From Vibrio sp. Isolate32 (lineage in GTDB: Bacteria; Pseudomonadota; Gammaproteobacteria; Enterobacterales; Vibrionaceae): a stretch of DNA of 63,721 bases. Where the stretch lies: assembly GCF_022397955.1 (NCBI RefSeq), contig NZ_JAKEUQ010000022.1, forward strand, positions 25,790-89,510, read 5' to 3'. Shown in pieces: positions 18,156 to 26,808 of this stretch. The translations under genes were made by a program, and so were the position numbers. How positions within the stretch are numbered: position 1 is the first letter of the stretch; each line of letters opens with the position of its first letter. The notes under the pieces are model-generated. The model was given only the letters and a program-made list of their open reading frames with translations. It searched no databases and was not told the origin of the DNA.

Positions 18156-21100
18156 TTACTCGAACTCAAATTGATATAAGAGGTCTACTGCACTGTCTAA
18201 ACCAGAAACGGCTTCAACGTAGAGGTCCTGCATCAATCGATAACGAACAGTAAACTCACCAAGCGAGTTGAAGATACCCACACCATACTTAACCTGTAAG
18301 CCAGGAAGGATGTAACCACTTACCGTTACTTGTGAGTCGTCACCAGAGCCTGCGGTATCCAGTTGCAAATCTTGTACACCAAAGGCCTCACCTATCTCCC
18401 CAACGACCTTACCGCTCTTCGCTAAGCTCAAACCAATTAAAGTGGTTGTCATGGAGCCGCTCGACTCGCCATCGATATCTTGACCACGCAAGATGTAAGA
18501 AAGTGCATTTGCTTGCGGCATCACAGGGTCTGAATAAATCTCAATAGCAGGCTCTGTTGCCGGGCCAGTCACTCGAATACCCGCCGTCACATCATCTTGA
18601 GTATTGTCAGGATTACGGATCGCATTGATCGCTACATAAGGCTGATCCGGCGGACCGTTCATTAGAATCTTGCCCTCTTCGATCAACAGGTCTTGTCCGA
18701 ATGATTGGTAAGTACCATCCACGATGTTCACTTCACCGGTGATAAAAGGGCCTTGGTCTTTTTGAGCAACATTCAGTTTACCGACCAAATCACCTTCAAG
18801 GCCGAAAGCGGACAGCTTAAAATCATCACCAATGGAGATATTAATGTTCGTCACGACATCAAATGGAATGGTCGATTCGCCCTCAGGTTGCAGATCTTTA
18901 TTCAAAATAACTTGATCAGAAGAAACGCCAACCGCAGAAGGCGGCAAGTCTTCAACCACAATGCGTCCCCATGGTAATGCAATATCACCGGTAATTTTTA
19001 CAAGCTCAGGCGTAACATCAATGGTCATGTCAGGGACGACCTTAACCTTGACCATAGGTGGAACATCCACCATCAATTCATCGGCAAACACTCTAACGTT
19101 CGAATGCCATGCTTGAAGATCTTGCCACTCACCAGAGCCTTCAATATCAAGGTGTCCATCTGGGGTTTCTACATTGGCATCTAGCTTTGCACTATAGCCA
19201 TCAAAGTCGAGGTCAATACGACCATCTTTCACATCAATTGGGGTTACGTCGCCTTTAACTTGAATGCCGTCCACTGAAAATTGCCCGAACACTTGGGGAT
19301 GCATCAAAGAGCCTTTTACCTGCAAGTCACTCGCAAGGTCGGCTTTCAACAAGCTGTATTCACCTAAAATAGGCTGCAAGAAATCCAAATGGAAAGTCGT
19401 CAACTTAATCGCAGCATCGACTATTTGATCTTGTGCAAGAATATCAGGTAGCGACACAGTACCAGACAGATCACCGTTATCAGAAACATCCAGTTTGAAG
19501 TCCGCATCTAGCTTGTTATCTTTCAGTTGAGCGTTTAGGGCAACGCTCTCCCAACCGATTGTGATTGGTTCACCGACTTGCTGTACAGCCTGACCTTTTG
19601 GCATATCAAGGCTTACTGTGACTTCTGGCTGACCTTGTTCCGACCATTTTGCGTGAGCTTTAACATTCACTAAGCCTTGTAGTTCAGTCTCTTTAGGAAC
19701 AAAGGCTTTAATCTGATCGAAGTCGAACTGATTAATTGCGATCTTGACCTCACCCGATTTTCCTGCACGGATGTCTTCGTCCAGACACACACTCGAACTA
19801 GCTTGCTTCCAACAGTGCGCTTGAACATCAGCAAACTGCTTGTCGACATCGGCCTTAATAGAGACAGGTTGTTCAAGCACCCAAGGGCCTTGCTGAGTCG
19901 TGATTTTCACTCGGTCTAACGAGCCATTCCAGATAAGAGAAGGCTTTTGAATCAACCCACCAGAAATCGCCAAACTTGTCGATACGATGTCGGATATAAC
20001 ATCTAACGTCACAGTGTGCTTTTTCTCACCGCCACTTACCGTCAAATCGATACTTTCTACATTTTGTTCTTGATAACTCAAGTTCTTGGCTTTTAACACA
20101 AGGTCGGCTTGCGCTTCAGGTAATGGCAATGGAACCACTGAACCATTAAGAGATAGCGACTCCAGTGTTGCTTCGCTATTCCAATCCACCTTATTCACGT
20201 TCAGTGTTAGATCGACCTTGGGCTCTTGAGTAGGACCACTAAGTTGGATGTTACCAATCACTTGTCCTTTCAAGTCTGGAACACTTTTCACAAGCTCAGG
20301 GAAGTAAATATCAACGCCCATATCCCACTGCTTATCGAGCTGTCCCTGTGCCTTAATCGAATTCACACCGTGAGCTAAGATCAAGCCACTGGTTTTCAGC
20401 TTAGGCTCACCACTTGCGCTTCGATCAGACGCCGACAACTGGCCTTCAATATCCAATGGGTAATCACGCAAGATACCCTCAATATCAAGCTTAGGTAGCT
20501 CAATTGCCCAGCCACCAGCCTCGGTCAATTCACCCGATGTTACTATGCTACCACTGATATTACCTTCCGCTTCAGGCCATTGCAGAGCAGGTTGAATGTC
20601 TTTTAGGGATACATCCACTTGCCAATTAACAAGCTTTGCCCAGTTAGCTTTGACCGAACCATTGAGCTCACCGCCCAAGATGTTCAATTTCAGTCGCTCA
20701 AGCTCTATTTGTTCAGTGGTACCTTTACCCTGTAAGTCGATGGCTAGTGCAGGAATCTCCTTACCATCCGCTTTACCTTTAAGCTGAACATTAAAACCAT
20801 CTAATGAACCGTCGGCTTTAAGGCGTTCAATTTCGGCTTGGTAATCGCTTTTACCAATTAGGGGCCATTGCGCTTGTCCATCTTCTAGCAGTAAATCAAA
20901 TGGCAGCGTAGGCTCTAAAGGTTGAAGTTCTCCAGAGAGCTTGGCTTTTATCAAGTCAGAAAACTTCGAGTCGAGCTGCAGCTTAGCCACACTGCCTTGT
21001 GCTTTCAGTGATAACTTCTGACCAGCAAGGTCGGTTTCCTTCACCTTAGCGTCCAATGAAAGCTCTAAAGGATAGCCATCTTTAAGCTCAACCTTAGTAG

Positions 21101-21914
21101 AAAGATTCGCACTCGCCTGCGGCATGTCGAGCTCAAGAGTGGATACATCGACGGTGTTTTTTCCGGCGCTCGCTTCAAGCCCGAGATGATTGACAACGAT
21201 TGGCGTCTCTTGTTCTAAGGTGAAACGGTTGAGATCAAATCGTTCTAGTACAACCTGTAATGGGATCCAGACCTCAGGCAGCTCTATCGCTGTTTTCACC
21301 GCAGGTTCCGGCTCAACTACTTCTGGCTTTGGATCTTCTGTTGATTCAGCAAGTTTAACTTTTAGGTCATTGAACAAGGTTGGCGATATTGTCAGCCTTT
21401 CACCTTGCATACTCAAAGCCGTTGAGAACAAGCTCCATTCAATCTCATTACCCAAGATGTTCAGCTTAATATCAGATAAAGCGATGCGATTGATGGTGAT
21501 TGGAATTGGCGTTTTTACCGACTTAATAGGTGGCGTTGGCTCAGTCTCTTCTGTAGAGGCTGGAGGAAGCTCCGTAAAAGCAAAATCTAGCCCTTGAATT
21601 ACAATGCGATCAACACACAACTTAGGGTCGAGCAAACAACGAGGATTAATAGCCAATACCAGTTTTTCCACTTTGGTATCGATATGGAGACTATCATCTT
21701 TGAATTGAACATTATTGAGCGTAAAGCTCGGGAATAAAGCACCTTTTGTACTTCCCACTTTAAGTTGTGGCAGAGCTTTTTCAGCGCCCCACAACACAGT
21801 GTTTAAGCCAGGGTTTGTAAACAATACAAAACCTAACAGGGCTATTAACAGCAGCAAAATGGACGTCAATGAAATCGACGTCCATTTTATGCACTTGCCC
21901 ATCACTTTGATCAT
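18156..21914 (-). CDS. tamB: Translocation and assembly module inner-membrane protein TamB
   Basis: TamB spans the periplasm and works with TamA in outer membrane protein assembly and phospholipid traffic to the outer membrane. The 1252 residues match the family size. One N-terminal membrane helix (about residues 14-34) is followed by a long beta-rich groove-type region and the C-terminal TamB/DUF490 domain, ending in a barrel-like aromatic strand DLLYQFEFE. ATGA overlap of four bases with tamA indicates coupled expression. Confidence 0.95.
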   Translation of the reverse strand: MIKVMGKCIKWTSISLTSILLLLIALLGFVLFTNPGLNTVLWGAEKALPQLKVGSTKGALFPSFTLNNVQFKDDSLHIDTKVEKLVLAINPRCLLDPKLCVDRIVIQGLDFAFTELPPASTEETEPTPPIKSVKTPIPITINRIALSDIKLNILGNEIEWSLFSTALSMQGERLTISPTLFNDLKVKLAESTEDPKPEVVEPEPAVKTAIELPEVWIPLQVVLERFDLNRFTLEQETPIVVNHLGLEASAGKNTVDVSTLELDMPQASANLSTKVELKDGYPLELSLDAKVKETDLAGQKLSLKAQGSVAKLQLDSKFSDLIKAKLSGELQPLEPTLPFDLLLEDGQAQWPLIGKSDYQAEIERLKADGSLDGFNVQLKGKADGKEIPALAIDLQGKGTTEQIELERLKLNILGGELNGSVKANWAKLVNWQVDVSLKDIQPALQWPEAEGNISGSIVTSGELTEAGGWAIELPKLDIEGILRDYPLDIEGQLSASDRSASGEPKLKTSGLILAHGVNSIKAQGQLDKQWDMGVDIYFPELVKSVPDLKGQVIGNIQLSGPTQEPKVDLTLNVNKVDWNSEATLESLSLNGSVVPLPLPEAQADLVLKAKNLSYQEQNVESIDLTVSGGEKKHTVTLDVISDIVSTSLAISGGLIQKPSLIWNGSLDRVKITTQQGPWVLEQPVSIKADVDKQFADVQAHCWKQASSSVCLDEDIRAGKSGEVKIAINQFDFDQIKAFVPKETELQGLVNVKAHAKWSEQGQPEVTVSLDMPKGQAVQQVGEPITIGWESVALNAQLKDNKLDADFKLDVSDNGDLSGTVSLPDILAQDQIVDAAIKLTTFHLDFLQPILGEYSLLKADLASDLQVKGSLMHPQVFGQFSVDGIQVKGDVTPIDVKDGRIDLDFDGYSAKLDANVETPDGHLDIEGSGEWQDLQAWHSNVRVFADELMVDVPPMVKVKVVPDMTIDVTPELVKITGDIALPWGRIVVEDLPPSAVGVSSDQVILNKDLQPEGESTIPFDVVTNINISIGDDFKLSAFGLEGDLVGKLNVAQKDQGPFITGEVNIVDGTYQSFGQDLLIEEGKILMNGPPDQPYVAINAIRNPDNTQDDVTAGIRVTGPATEPAIEIYSDPVMPQANALSYILRGQDIDGESSGSMTTTLIGLSLAKSGKVVGEIGEAFGVQDLQLDTAGSGDDSQVTVSGYILPGLQVKYGVGIFNSLGEFTVRYRLMQDLYVEAVSGLDSAVDLLYQFEFE

Positions 21915-23623
21915 AACTCTGGTCCTAAACTAAAGTGCAATTGGAACTCATCACCTTTCTTCTCATCTAGACCCCACGCAAAGTCAAGGCTGACAGGTCC
22001 AACGGGTGATGCCCAACGAACACCAACACCAGTACCACGTTTCCACTCTGGTTTATCATTGAACGCATCACCAATATCGTAGAAGGCTGCACCCCACCAG
22101 TTTCCAACTAAACGGTATTGATATTCAAACGAGCTGGTTGCGATGAACTTAGCACCGGTTAATGCGTTACTTTCATCACGAGGAGAGATCGATTCATAGC
22201 CGTAACCGCGGATACTGTTGTCACCACCGGCGAAGAATCTTAGTGAGGGAGACAGCTTCTCAAATTCATCAGCAAAGTTCCCACCAAACTGTAGGCGGGT
22301 TAGACCACGGTGGTTGTTACCAATGCTACGAATCCATGCCGTATGTCCTTGAAAGCGTACCACCTTGGTTTCCGACAGTAAGGTGTCATCACCCGCTTCA
22401 ACCATGATGGTTTGTTTATCACCCCACATCGGCATTGAACCACCACGCGTTCGAGTTCGTGAGAAAGCAATACCCGGCAACACGAATTGCGCTAAATCAT
22501 CCTGCAAACCTTGCTCATAGTTTTCAACCAAGTATCGAATGAATACGGTGCGTTGCCAGCCATTGTCGAGACGCCAATATCTTTCTAGCGCTAAGTTTGA
22601 TTCCAAACTCTTGGTATCGCGATTATCTAGGTTCTTCATCCCGTACTTAACTTGGTAATAATCGTTAAGCACATCATCTAATGGGATTTTATAAGTCGCG
22701 GTAATCGTCTGCTCAGGCTTGGAGATCGACAAGCTGCTGTTAAAGCTGTGGCCAAGCTCGTTAACCCAAGGTTTCTTCCATTTGAGTGTACCTTTCACAC
22801 CAAGGTCGGTAGAGACACCAATACCCGTTTCAATCTGGTTACGCGCTTGCGGAGCAAGGCTGACCTTCATCGGAATTTCTCTGCCTTCACCTAATCGGCT
22901 TAAATCAGGCTCAACAAAAACCGAGGAGAACCAATCCGTGTTGGACAAGTTTTGGTTGTATTCCCCCACTTTAGTAATCGAATAGGGTTCACCATCTTCA
23001 AAGGTCTTGAGAGATTGAACCTTATCATCCTCGATTTGACTACCGGTCACTGTAGTTTTGCCAAAGTGGTAACGAATACCACTGTTGTAATGAAGGCGAA
23101 CATAAGCACGATTCAATTCAGACGCAACCTCTAACTTGCTAACCTCATACGCGCCATCGAAATAGCCTTTTGCCAATCCGAGATTACGCATCGATGATTT
23201 CAAAGAGTCGTAATTACCATGATTCAAAATCGTGCCTTTCGATAGCTTGCTCTTGGCTATTAAAGCTAGAAAGTCTGAGTCATTTTTGGCTTCACCGCTC
23301 AGAACAATGTCTGATGTGTAGATACGAACAGGTTCTCCCTGTTCAACCGTCACCGTGAGCTCGGTTTCATCTTCAGAGTGGGAAAACGTAATGGTGGGTT
23401 GGTAATAGCCTAACGCATTGAGGGCTTCTTTAATCAAAGACTCCAAGCGAGACTGGAATCTTAGTGATACCGCATACTCTTCTTCAGGCACAGCACTCAG
23501 ATAAGCATCTACGTTATCTTCAAGCGCCCCATCAAGCCCTTTAACTTCAAGGGAAACGTCAGCAAAAGCGAGCGCCGATGACAATAGAGTGCCAATCAGA
23601 ACTGGTAAAGTTTTTCTTATCAT
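21911..23623 (-). CDS. tamA: Translocation and assembly module outer-membrane protein TamA
   Basis: TamA is the Omp85-family partner of TamB. The 570-residue protein has a signal peptide (about 1-21, ending ALAFA), three POTRA domains (about 22-265) and a 16-stranded barrel. The barrel carries the Omp85 motifs FFAGGDNSIRGYGY and WWGAAFYDIGDAF and a terminal strand ending in HFSLGPEL, though the last residue is not the usual aromatic. It heads the tamA-tamB-ytfP operon and is divergent from msrA. Confidence 0.95.
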   Translation of the reverse strand: MIRKTLPVLIGTLLSSALAFADVSLEVKGLDGALEDNVDAYLSAVPEEEYAVSLRFQSRLESLIKEALNALGYYQPTITFSHSEDETELTVTVEQGEPVRIYTSDIVLSGEAKNDSDFLALIAKSKLSKGTILNHGNYDSLKSSMRNLGLAKGYFDGAYEVSKLEVASELNRAYVRLHYNSGIRYHFGKTTVTGSQIEDDKVQSLKTFEDGEPYSITKVGEYNQNLSNTDWFSSVFVEPDLSRLGEGREIPMKVSLAPQARNQIETGIGVSTDLGVKGTLKWKKPWVNELGHSFNSSLSISKPEQTITATYKIPLDDVLNDYYQVKYGMKNLDNRDTKSLESNLALERYWRLDNGWQRTVFIRYLVENYEQGLQDDLAQFVLPGIAFSRTRTRGGSMPMWGDKQTIMVEAGDDTLLSETKVVRFQGHTAWIRSIGNNHRGLTRLQFGGNFADEFEKLSPSLRFFAGGDNSIRGYGYESISPRDESNALTGAKFIATSSFEYQYRLVGNWWGAAFYDIGDAFNDKPEWKRGTGVGVRWASPVGPVSLDFAWGLDEKKGDEFQLHFSLGPEL

Positions 23624-23815
23624 GCTTAATTGGTGAAGAAGTTATCAATACGTTAATAATCAAAAAGAAATAATACCGCTAAAAAGGCATTGAGTCTGTA
23701 AGTAATCCTGCAATAACACGGTCTAATTTAAAGACTTATTTAATATGAACCAAGCGTTAATGCGCCCACAGTTCACAAAAGCCAACGTGGTCACGTATGC
23801 GAAAAGGAATATGAC

Positions 23816-24445
23816 ATGCTAAACAAACAACAACTGGTTTCCTCAGCCACCGCATTACCGGGAAATGCAGCTCCAATTCAAATCACTGAGCGCCATTACG
23901 TTAATCAAACTGACTTGCTAGCTGCCCCGGTGGGATCCCAACAAGAAGTCTTGTTAGGCATGGGATGTTTCTGGGGAGCTGAACGTCTATTTTGGCAATT
24001 AGACGGTGTGGTCTCTACATCAGTTGGCTACGCTGGCGGTTACACAGTAAATCCAACCTATGAACAAGTGTGTACCGGACAAACTGGTCATACAGAAGTC
24101 GTTCGTGTCATTTTTGATAGCGAGCAAACCTCTCTAGCACAAATACTTGAGACCTTCTGGGAACGCCACGACCCAACTCAGGGCATGCGCCAAGGTAATG
24201 ATTTAGGGACACAATACCGTTCTGCTATCTACACCTTCAGTGAAGAACAACAGACCATTGCTGAACAATCTCGACAAAATTACCAAAGAGCGATTACTGC
24301 CTCTTTAGGCAATGAGATTACGACAGAAGTTCTGGCTGCAGGGAAATATTTTTTCGCGGAAACCTACCACCAACAGTACTTGGCTAAGAACCCTAATGGG
24401 TACTGCGGGTTGGGCGGAACCGGTGTTTGTTTCCCTCCACAATAA
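23816..24445 (+). CDS. msrA: Peptide methionine sulfoxide reductase MsrA
   Basis: MsrA repairs S-methionine sulfoxide in proteins. The 209-residue protein has the catalytic cysteine C51 in GMGCFWGAERLFW. Resolving cysteines near the C-terminus lie in GYCGLGGTGVCFPP, as in the three-cysteine E. coli-type enzymes. A divergent position to tamA is conserved in enterics and vibrios. Confidence 0.96.
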   Translation: MLNKQQLVSSATALPGNAAPIQITERHYVNQTDLLAAPVGSQQEVLLGMGCFWGAERLFWQLDGVVSTSVGYAGGYTVNPTYEQVCTGQTGHTEVVRVIFDSEQTSLAQILETFWERHDPTQGMRQGNDLGTQYRSAIYTFSEEQQTIAEQSRQNYQRAITASLGNEITTEVLAAGKYFFAETYHQQYLAKNPNGYCGLGGTGVCFPPQ

Positions 24446-24483
24446 AGGGCAGTTAGGCTGCTCTACCTCAAACGATATCCATT

Positions 24484-24512
24484 AAAAATGGCTTCCACTC
24501 GGAAGCCCTTTT
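24484..24512. terminator. Terminator between msrA and ytfK
   Basis: GGCTTCC / GGAAGCC pairs around ACTC, with AAAA before and TTTT after it. It suits the convergent msrA and ytfK genes. Confidence 0.85.
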
Positions 24513-24555
24513 CATTGTTAATCTATTTGAAGTAAGACCAATCAATAAAGCTTAA

Positions 24556-24756
24556 TTACATCGGCAGAGTAGCAATTGTGCCGTTCACTTCTCTAAAAAT
24601 AGTGAGCTTTTGTTTGTCTGAAACTTCAGGAGGCAGCACTTTACCATAGTCGAAACGAAACTCTCCGACACCTTCGATGGCAAACTGGCCTTTGAATAGG
24701 ACTTTAACGAAACGCGCCACCTGATGTGGGCGGTAAGTAGAAAATTTTCTTAACAT
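24556..24756 (-). CDS. ytfK: DUF1107 protein YtfK
   Basis: The 66-residue protein has the DUF1107 pattern Y-P-x-QVARFVKVLFKGQF-I-x-VG-F-FD-GK-L-P. E. coli YtfK stimulates SpoT-dependent (p)ppGpp accumulation under phosphate or fatty-acid limitation; a similar role here is inferred from family membership only. GAGG precedes the start. Location between msrA and ytfJ follows the E. coli ytfJ-ytfK-msrA neighbourhood. Confidence 0.85.
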   Translation of the reverse strand: MLRKFSTYRPHQVARFVKVLFKGQFAIEGVGEFRFDYGKVLPPEVSDKQKLTIFREVNGTIATLPM

Positions 24757-25008
24757 ATTAAAACCTCAATTCCATTTGAGTACTACAGTCACGCACCTGA
24801 ACACTGGCGAGTTCAAAGCACATTTAATCGCTAATTCCTTTAGCAAGCAGCAAGATAATCTATTGTTCATCTTGATATCGTTGCATTATACCCTTTAGTA
24901 ACAAGCCTGCAACTTATTTCTACGTCGTACGATAAAAAAGTTAAAGAGGCATTTTTCAAATTTCATATTATACTTTCAATGCAAACCAACAAGCGGAACA
25001 AATATATA

Positions 25009-25560
25009 ATGAAAAACAAAACTCTACTGGCTTTATTAGCCGCAGCCTCTCCACTCTTCGCCAATGCTCATAACTTATCTGTAGGTTCAACTCTTCCTGC
25101 CGTTGACGTTAGTAACTATGGTGAAATCGTTCTAAAAGACGGAGCTACAGAATATCAAGCTTGGGCAACCAAGGATCTTCTGGGTAAAGTTCGTGTCGTT
25201 CAAGCTATCGCAGGCCGCAGCAGCTCAAAAGAGCTTAATGCACCACTGATGGCAGCTATCACAGCATCGAAGTTTTCAGAAGACAGCTACCAAACTACGA
25301 CCATTATCAACCAAGATGATGCGATTTGGGGCACAGGCTCTTTTGTAAAATCATCAGCAGAAAGCAGCAAAGAAGAATTTCCATGGTCTTCTATGGTTCT
25401 TGATGAAAGTGGCACCGTTGCTTCGTCATGGGCTCTAAAAGAAGAGAGCTCAGCGATTATCGTGCAAGACAAACAAGGTAAGATCTTGTTTGTAAAGGAA
25501 GGCGCACTTAACGAATCAGAGGTAACGCAAGTTATTGAATTGATTAAAGCCAGCCTTTAA
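25009..25560 (+). CDS. ytfJ: YtfJ family periplasmic protein
   Basis: The 183-residue protein has a signal peptide (MKNKTLLALLAAASPLFANA) and a thioredoxin-like fold expected for YtfJ, with GKVRVVQAIAGRSSSKELN and SSAIIVQDKQGKILF as family blocks. No CxxC redox motif is present, so it is not a standard thioredoxin. The ATG at 25009 is preferred because it begins the signal peptide; an in-frame ATG ten codons earlier adds a basic, hydrophilic leader. The function is unknown. Confidence 0.85.
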   Translation: MKNKTLLALLAAASPLFANAHNLSVGSTLPAVDVSNYGEIVLKDGATEYQAWATKDLLGKVRVVQAIAGRSSSKELNAPLMAAITASKFSEDSYQTTTIINQDDAIWGTGSFVKSSAESSKEEFPWSSMVLDESGTVASSWALKEESSAIIVQDKQGKILFVKEGALNESEVTQVIELIKASL

Positions 25561-25593
25561 TCATATATTCGCGTCTTTTTTCGAGACCTTATC

Positions 25594-25630
25594 AAAGGAT
25601 ATTGTTATATTATAACAGTATCCTTTTTTA
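25594..25630 (+). terminator. Terminator-like stem after ytfJ overlapping a Zur site
   Basis: AAAGGATA and TATCCTTT bracket TGTTATA-T-TATAACA, and TTTTT follows. It can end ytfJ transcription as RNA while the DNA carries the operator of the next operon. The terminator role is inferred from the stem and T-run. Confidence 0.65.
25603..25617 (+). promoter_or_regulatory. Zur box upstream of the zinc uptake operon
   Basis: TGTTATATTATAACA is a perfect 7-1-7 palindrome and equals the core of the known gammaproteobacterial Zur operator TGTTATAnTATAACA. It lies 35 bases before the first gene of the operon. Zinc-loaded Zur should repress the downstream genes. The sequence match is direct; regulation is inferred. 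Confidence 0.88.
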
Positions 25631-25651
25631 ATTCTGTGGTCAATCATCCTC

Positions 25652-25942
25652 ATGTGGCAAAACACACCCAACAATGTGAAACGCAAAACAAGCTTCTTGC
25701 TCGGGCTAATGCTCATGCTAAGCGTGTTAGCAGCGACACATATAGTGGATATTGACCCGGAGCACCACACTTCGCATCACTGTGAGCTGTTTTCCATAAA
25801 TCAGTTCATTACTGCGCACTCGCTACCACAAGTTCCAGAGTTTCATTCAGAGTTTACTGCCGTTATCACAGACTCAGTAGCCTCACTGCAGCGCCACTAT
25901 TTCGCCTATCTGGCGCGCTCTCCTCCTGTCAAAATTACTTAA
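25652..25942 (+). CDS. Small His-containing membrane protein, first gene of zinc operon (DUF2607-like)
   Basis: The 96-residue protein has one hydrophobic segment (about residues 13-28) followed by a short His-rich stretch, EHHTSHHCEL (about 37-46), and a soluble tail. I believe it belongs to the Vibrio DUF2607 family but cannot confirm this. The histidine/cysteine cluster and position between a Zur box and zrgA suggest a role in zinc handling. No ribosome site is visible before the ATG, so initiation could be leaderless or start elsewhere. Confidence 0.65.
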   Translation: MWQNTPNNVKRKTSFLLGLMLMLSVLAATHIVDIDPEHHTSHHCELFSINQFITAHSLPQVPEFHSEFTAVITDSVASLQRHYFAYLARSPPVKIT

Positions 25943-25984
25943 TTACCACTACTTTTTAATTAACCTTTATTCAGGAAAAAAAAC

Positions 25985-26668
25985 ATGAAACCTTCTATTT
26001 TAGCCGTTGTTATCGGTATGACTGTCTCTACTACTGCTCTAGCTAATGAGGAGTTCCGTTCTCACGGTGCACACGAACACGGACATGTTGAAGTAAACAT
26101 CGCTCAAGACGGACAAGAACTGCTTGTTGAAGTAACTGCACCAGGTGCAGATGTAGTTGGCTTTGAGCACGCTCCAGAAACAGCAGAGCAAAAGAAAGTA
26201 TTTGAGCAAGCTATTGCACAACTTAACAAGCCAGACGAGCTATTTAGCTTTAACAACGCGAACTGTACGTTGAAGTTCAAGTCAGTGACAAACACGTTAG
26301 AAGGCGATCATGATGATCACGAAGGTCATGACCATGCTGAACACGATCATCATGACCACGAAGGCCATGACCATGCTGAGCACGATCATCATGACCACAA
26401 AGACCATGACCACGCTGAACACGATCATGACGACCACGAAGGTCACGACCACCACGATCATGAAGGTCATGACCACTCTGAAGGTGGCCACGGTGAGTTC
26501 ACTGTTGAGTACCACTACCAATGTTCAGATGTAGCTAAGCTAGACACAGTTAGCACTCAGTGGTTCTCTAAGTTCAGCAACACTGAAAAAATGACGGTGA
26601 ACCTACTAACAGATACAGCTCAAGTACAAGAAGTACTTAACGCAGAGCGTATTAGTTTCCGATTCTAA
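25985..26668 (+). CDS. zrgA: Zinc uptake protein ZrgA (DUF2796)
   Basis: ZrgA is a periplasmic zinc-binding protein of the Vibrio zinc-regulated transporter system, described in V. cholerae. The 227-residue protein has a signal peptide (MKPSILAVVIGMTVSTTALA), a HGAHEHGHVEVNIA motif just after it, and a DUF2796 core split by a long His/Asp repeat (about residues 108-170). The C-terminal part resumes with EFTVEYHYQC. The Zur box, the preceding His-containing protein and the following ABC genes form a consistent operon. Zinc is inferred as ligand from family and regulation. Confidence 0.88.
   Translation: MKPSILAVVIGMTVSTTALANEEFRSHGAHEHGHVEVNIAQDGQELLVEVTAPGADVVGFEHAPETAEQKKVFEQAIAQLNKPDELFSFNNANCTLKFKSVTNTLEGDHDDHEGHDHAEHDHHDHEGHDHAEHDHHDHKDHDHAEHDHDDHEGHDHHDHEGHDHSEGGHGEFTVEYHYQCSDVAKLDTVSTQWFSKFSNTEKMTVNLLTDTAQVQEVLNAERISFRF
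26312..26480 (+). repeat. His-rich 39-bp repeats within zrgA
   Basis: Three imperfect 13-residue units of the pattern xDHEGHDHAEHDH follow one another, then a shortened variant repeats DHEGHDH. At DNA level the units are 39 bp long. Unequal pairing could change copy number in steps that keep the frame, altering metal-binding capacity. Confidence 0.85.
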
Positions 26669-26698
26669 TCACTACTAGATCGGATTAAACGTAAAACA

Positions 26699-26732
26699 AA
26701 CAGCCAAGTAAGTGCCTACTTACTTGGCTGTT
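26699..26732 (+). repeat. 15-bp perfect hairpin between zrgA and the ABC genes
   Basis: AACAGCCAAGTAAGT (26699-26713) and ACTTACTTGGCTGTT (26718-26732) pair perfectly around GCCT. The following bases are TCAAATC, so there is no U-run and a simple terminator is unlikely. It probably stabilises the upstream zrgA mRNA or partly attenuates the ABC genes. Confidence 0.85.
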
Positions 26733-26808
26733 CAAATCGGTGTGCTATGGGAATTTATGTTGCTAACTGCTGACCAGTAGATACACCGCTTTAATTATTG
26801 GAGCTAGC

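Noticed and set aside
26297..26534. Frames on both strands within the His-rich repeat of zrgA
   Set aside because: Low-complexity repeat keeps all frames open; the zrgA frame has the signal peptide and domain.
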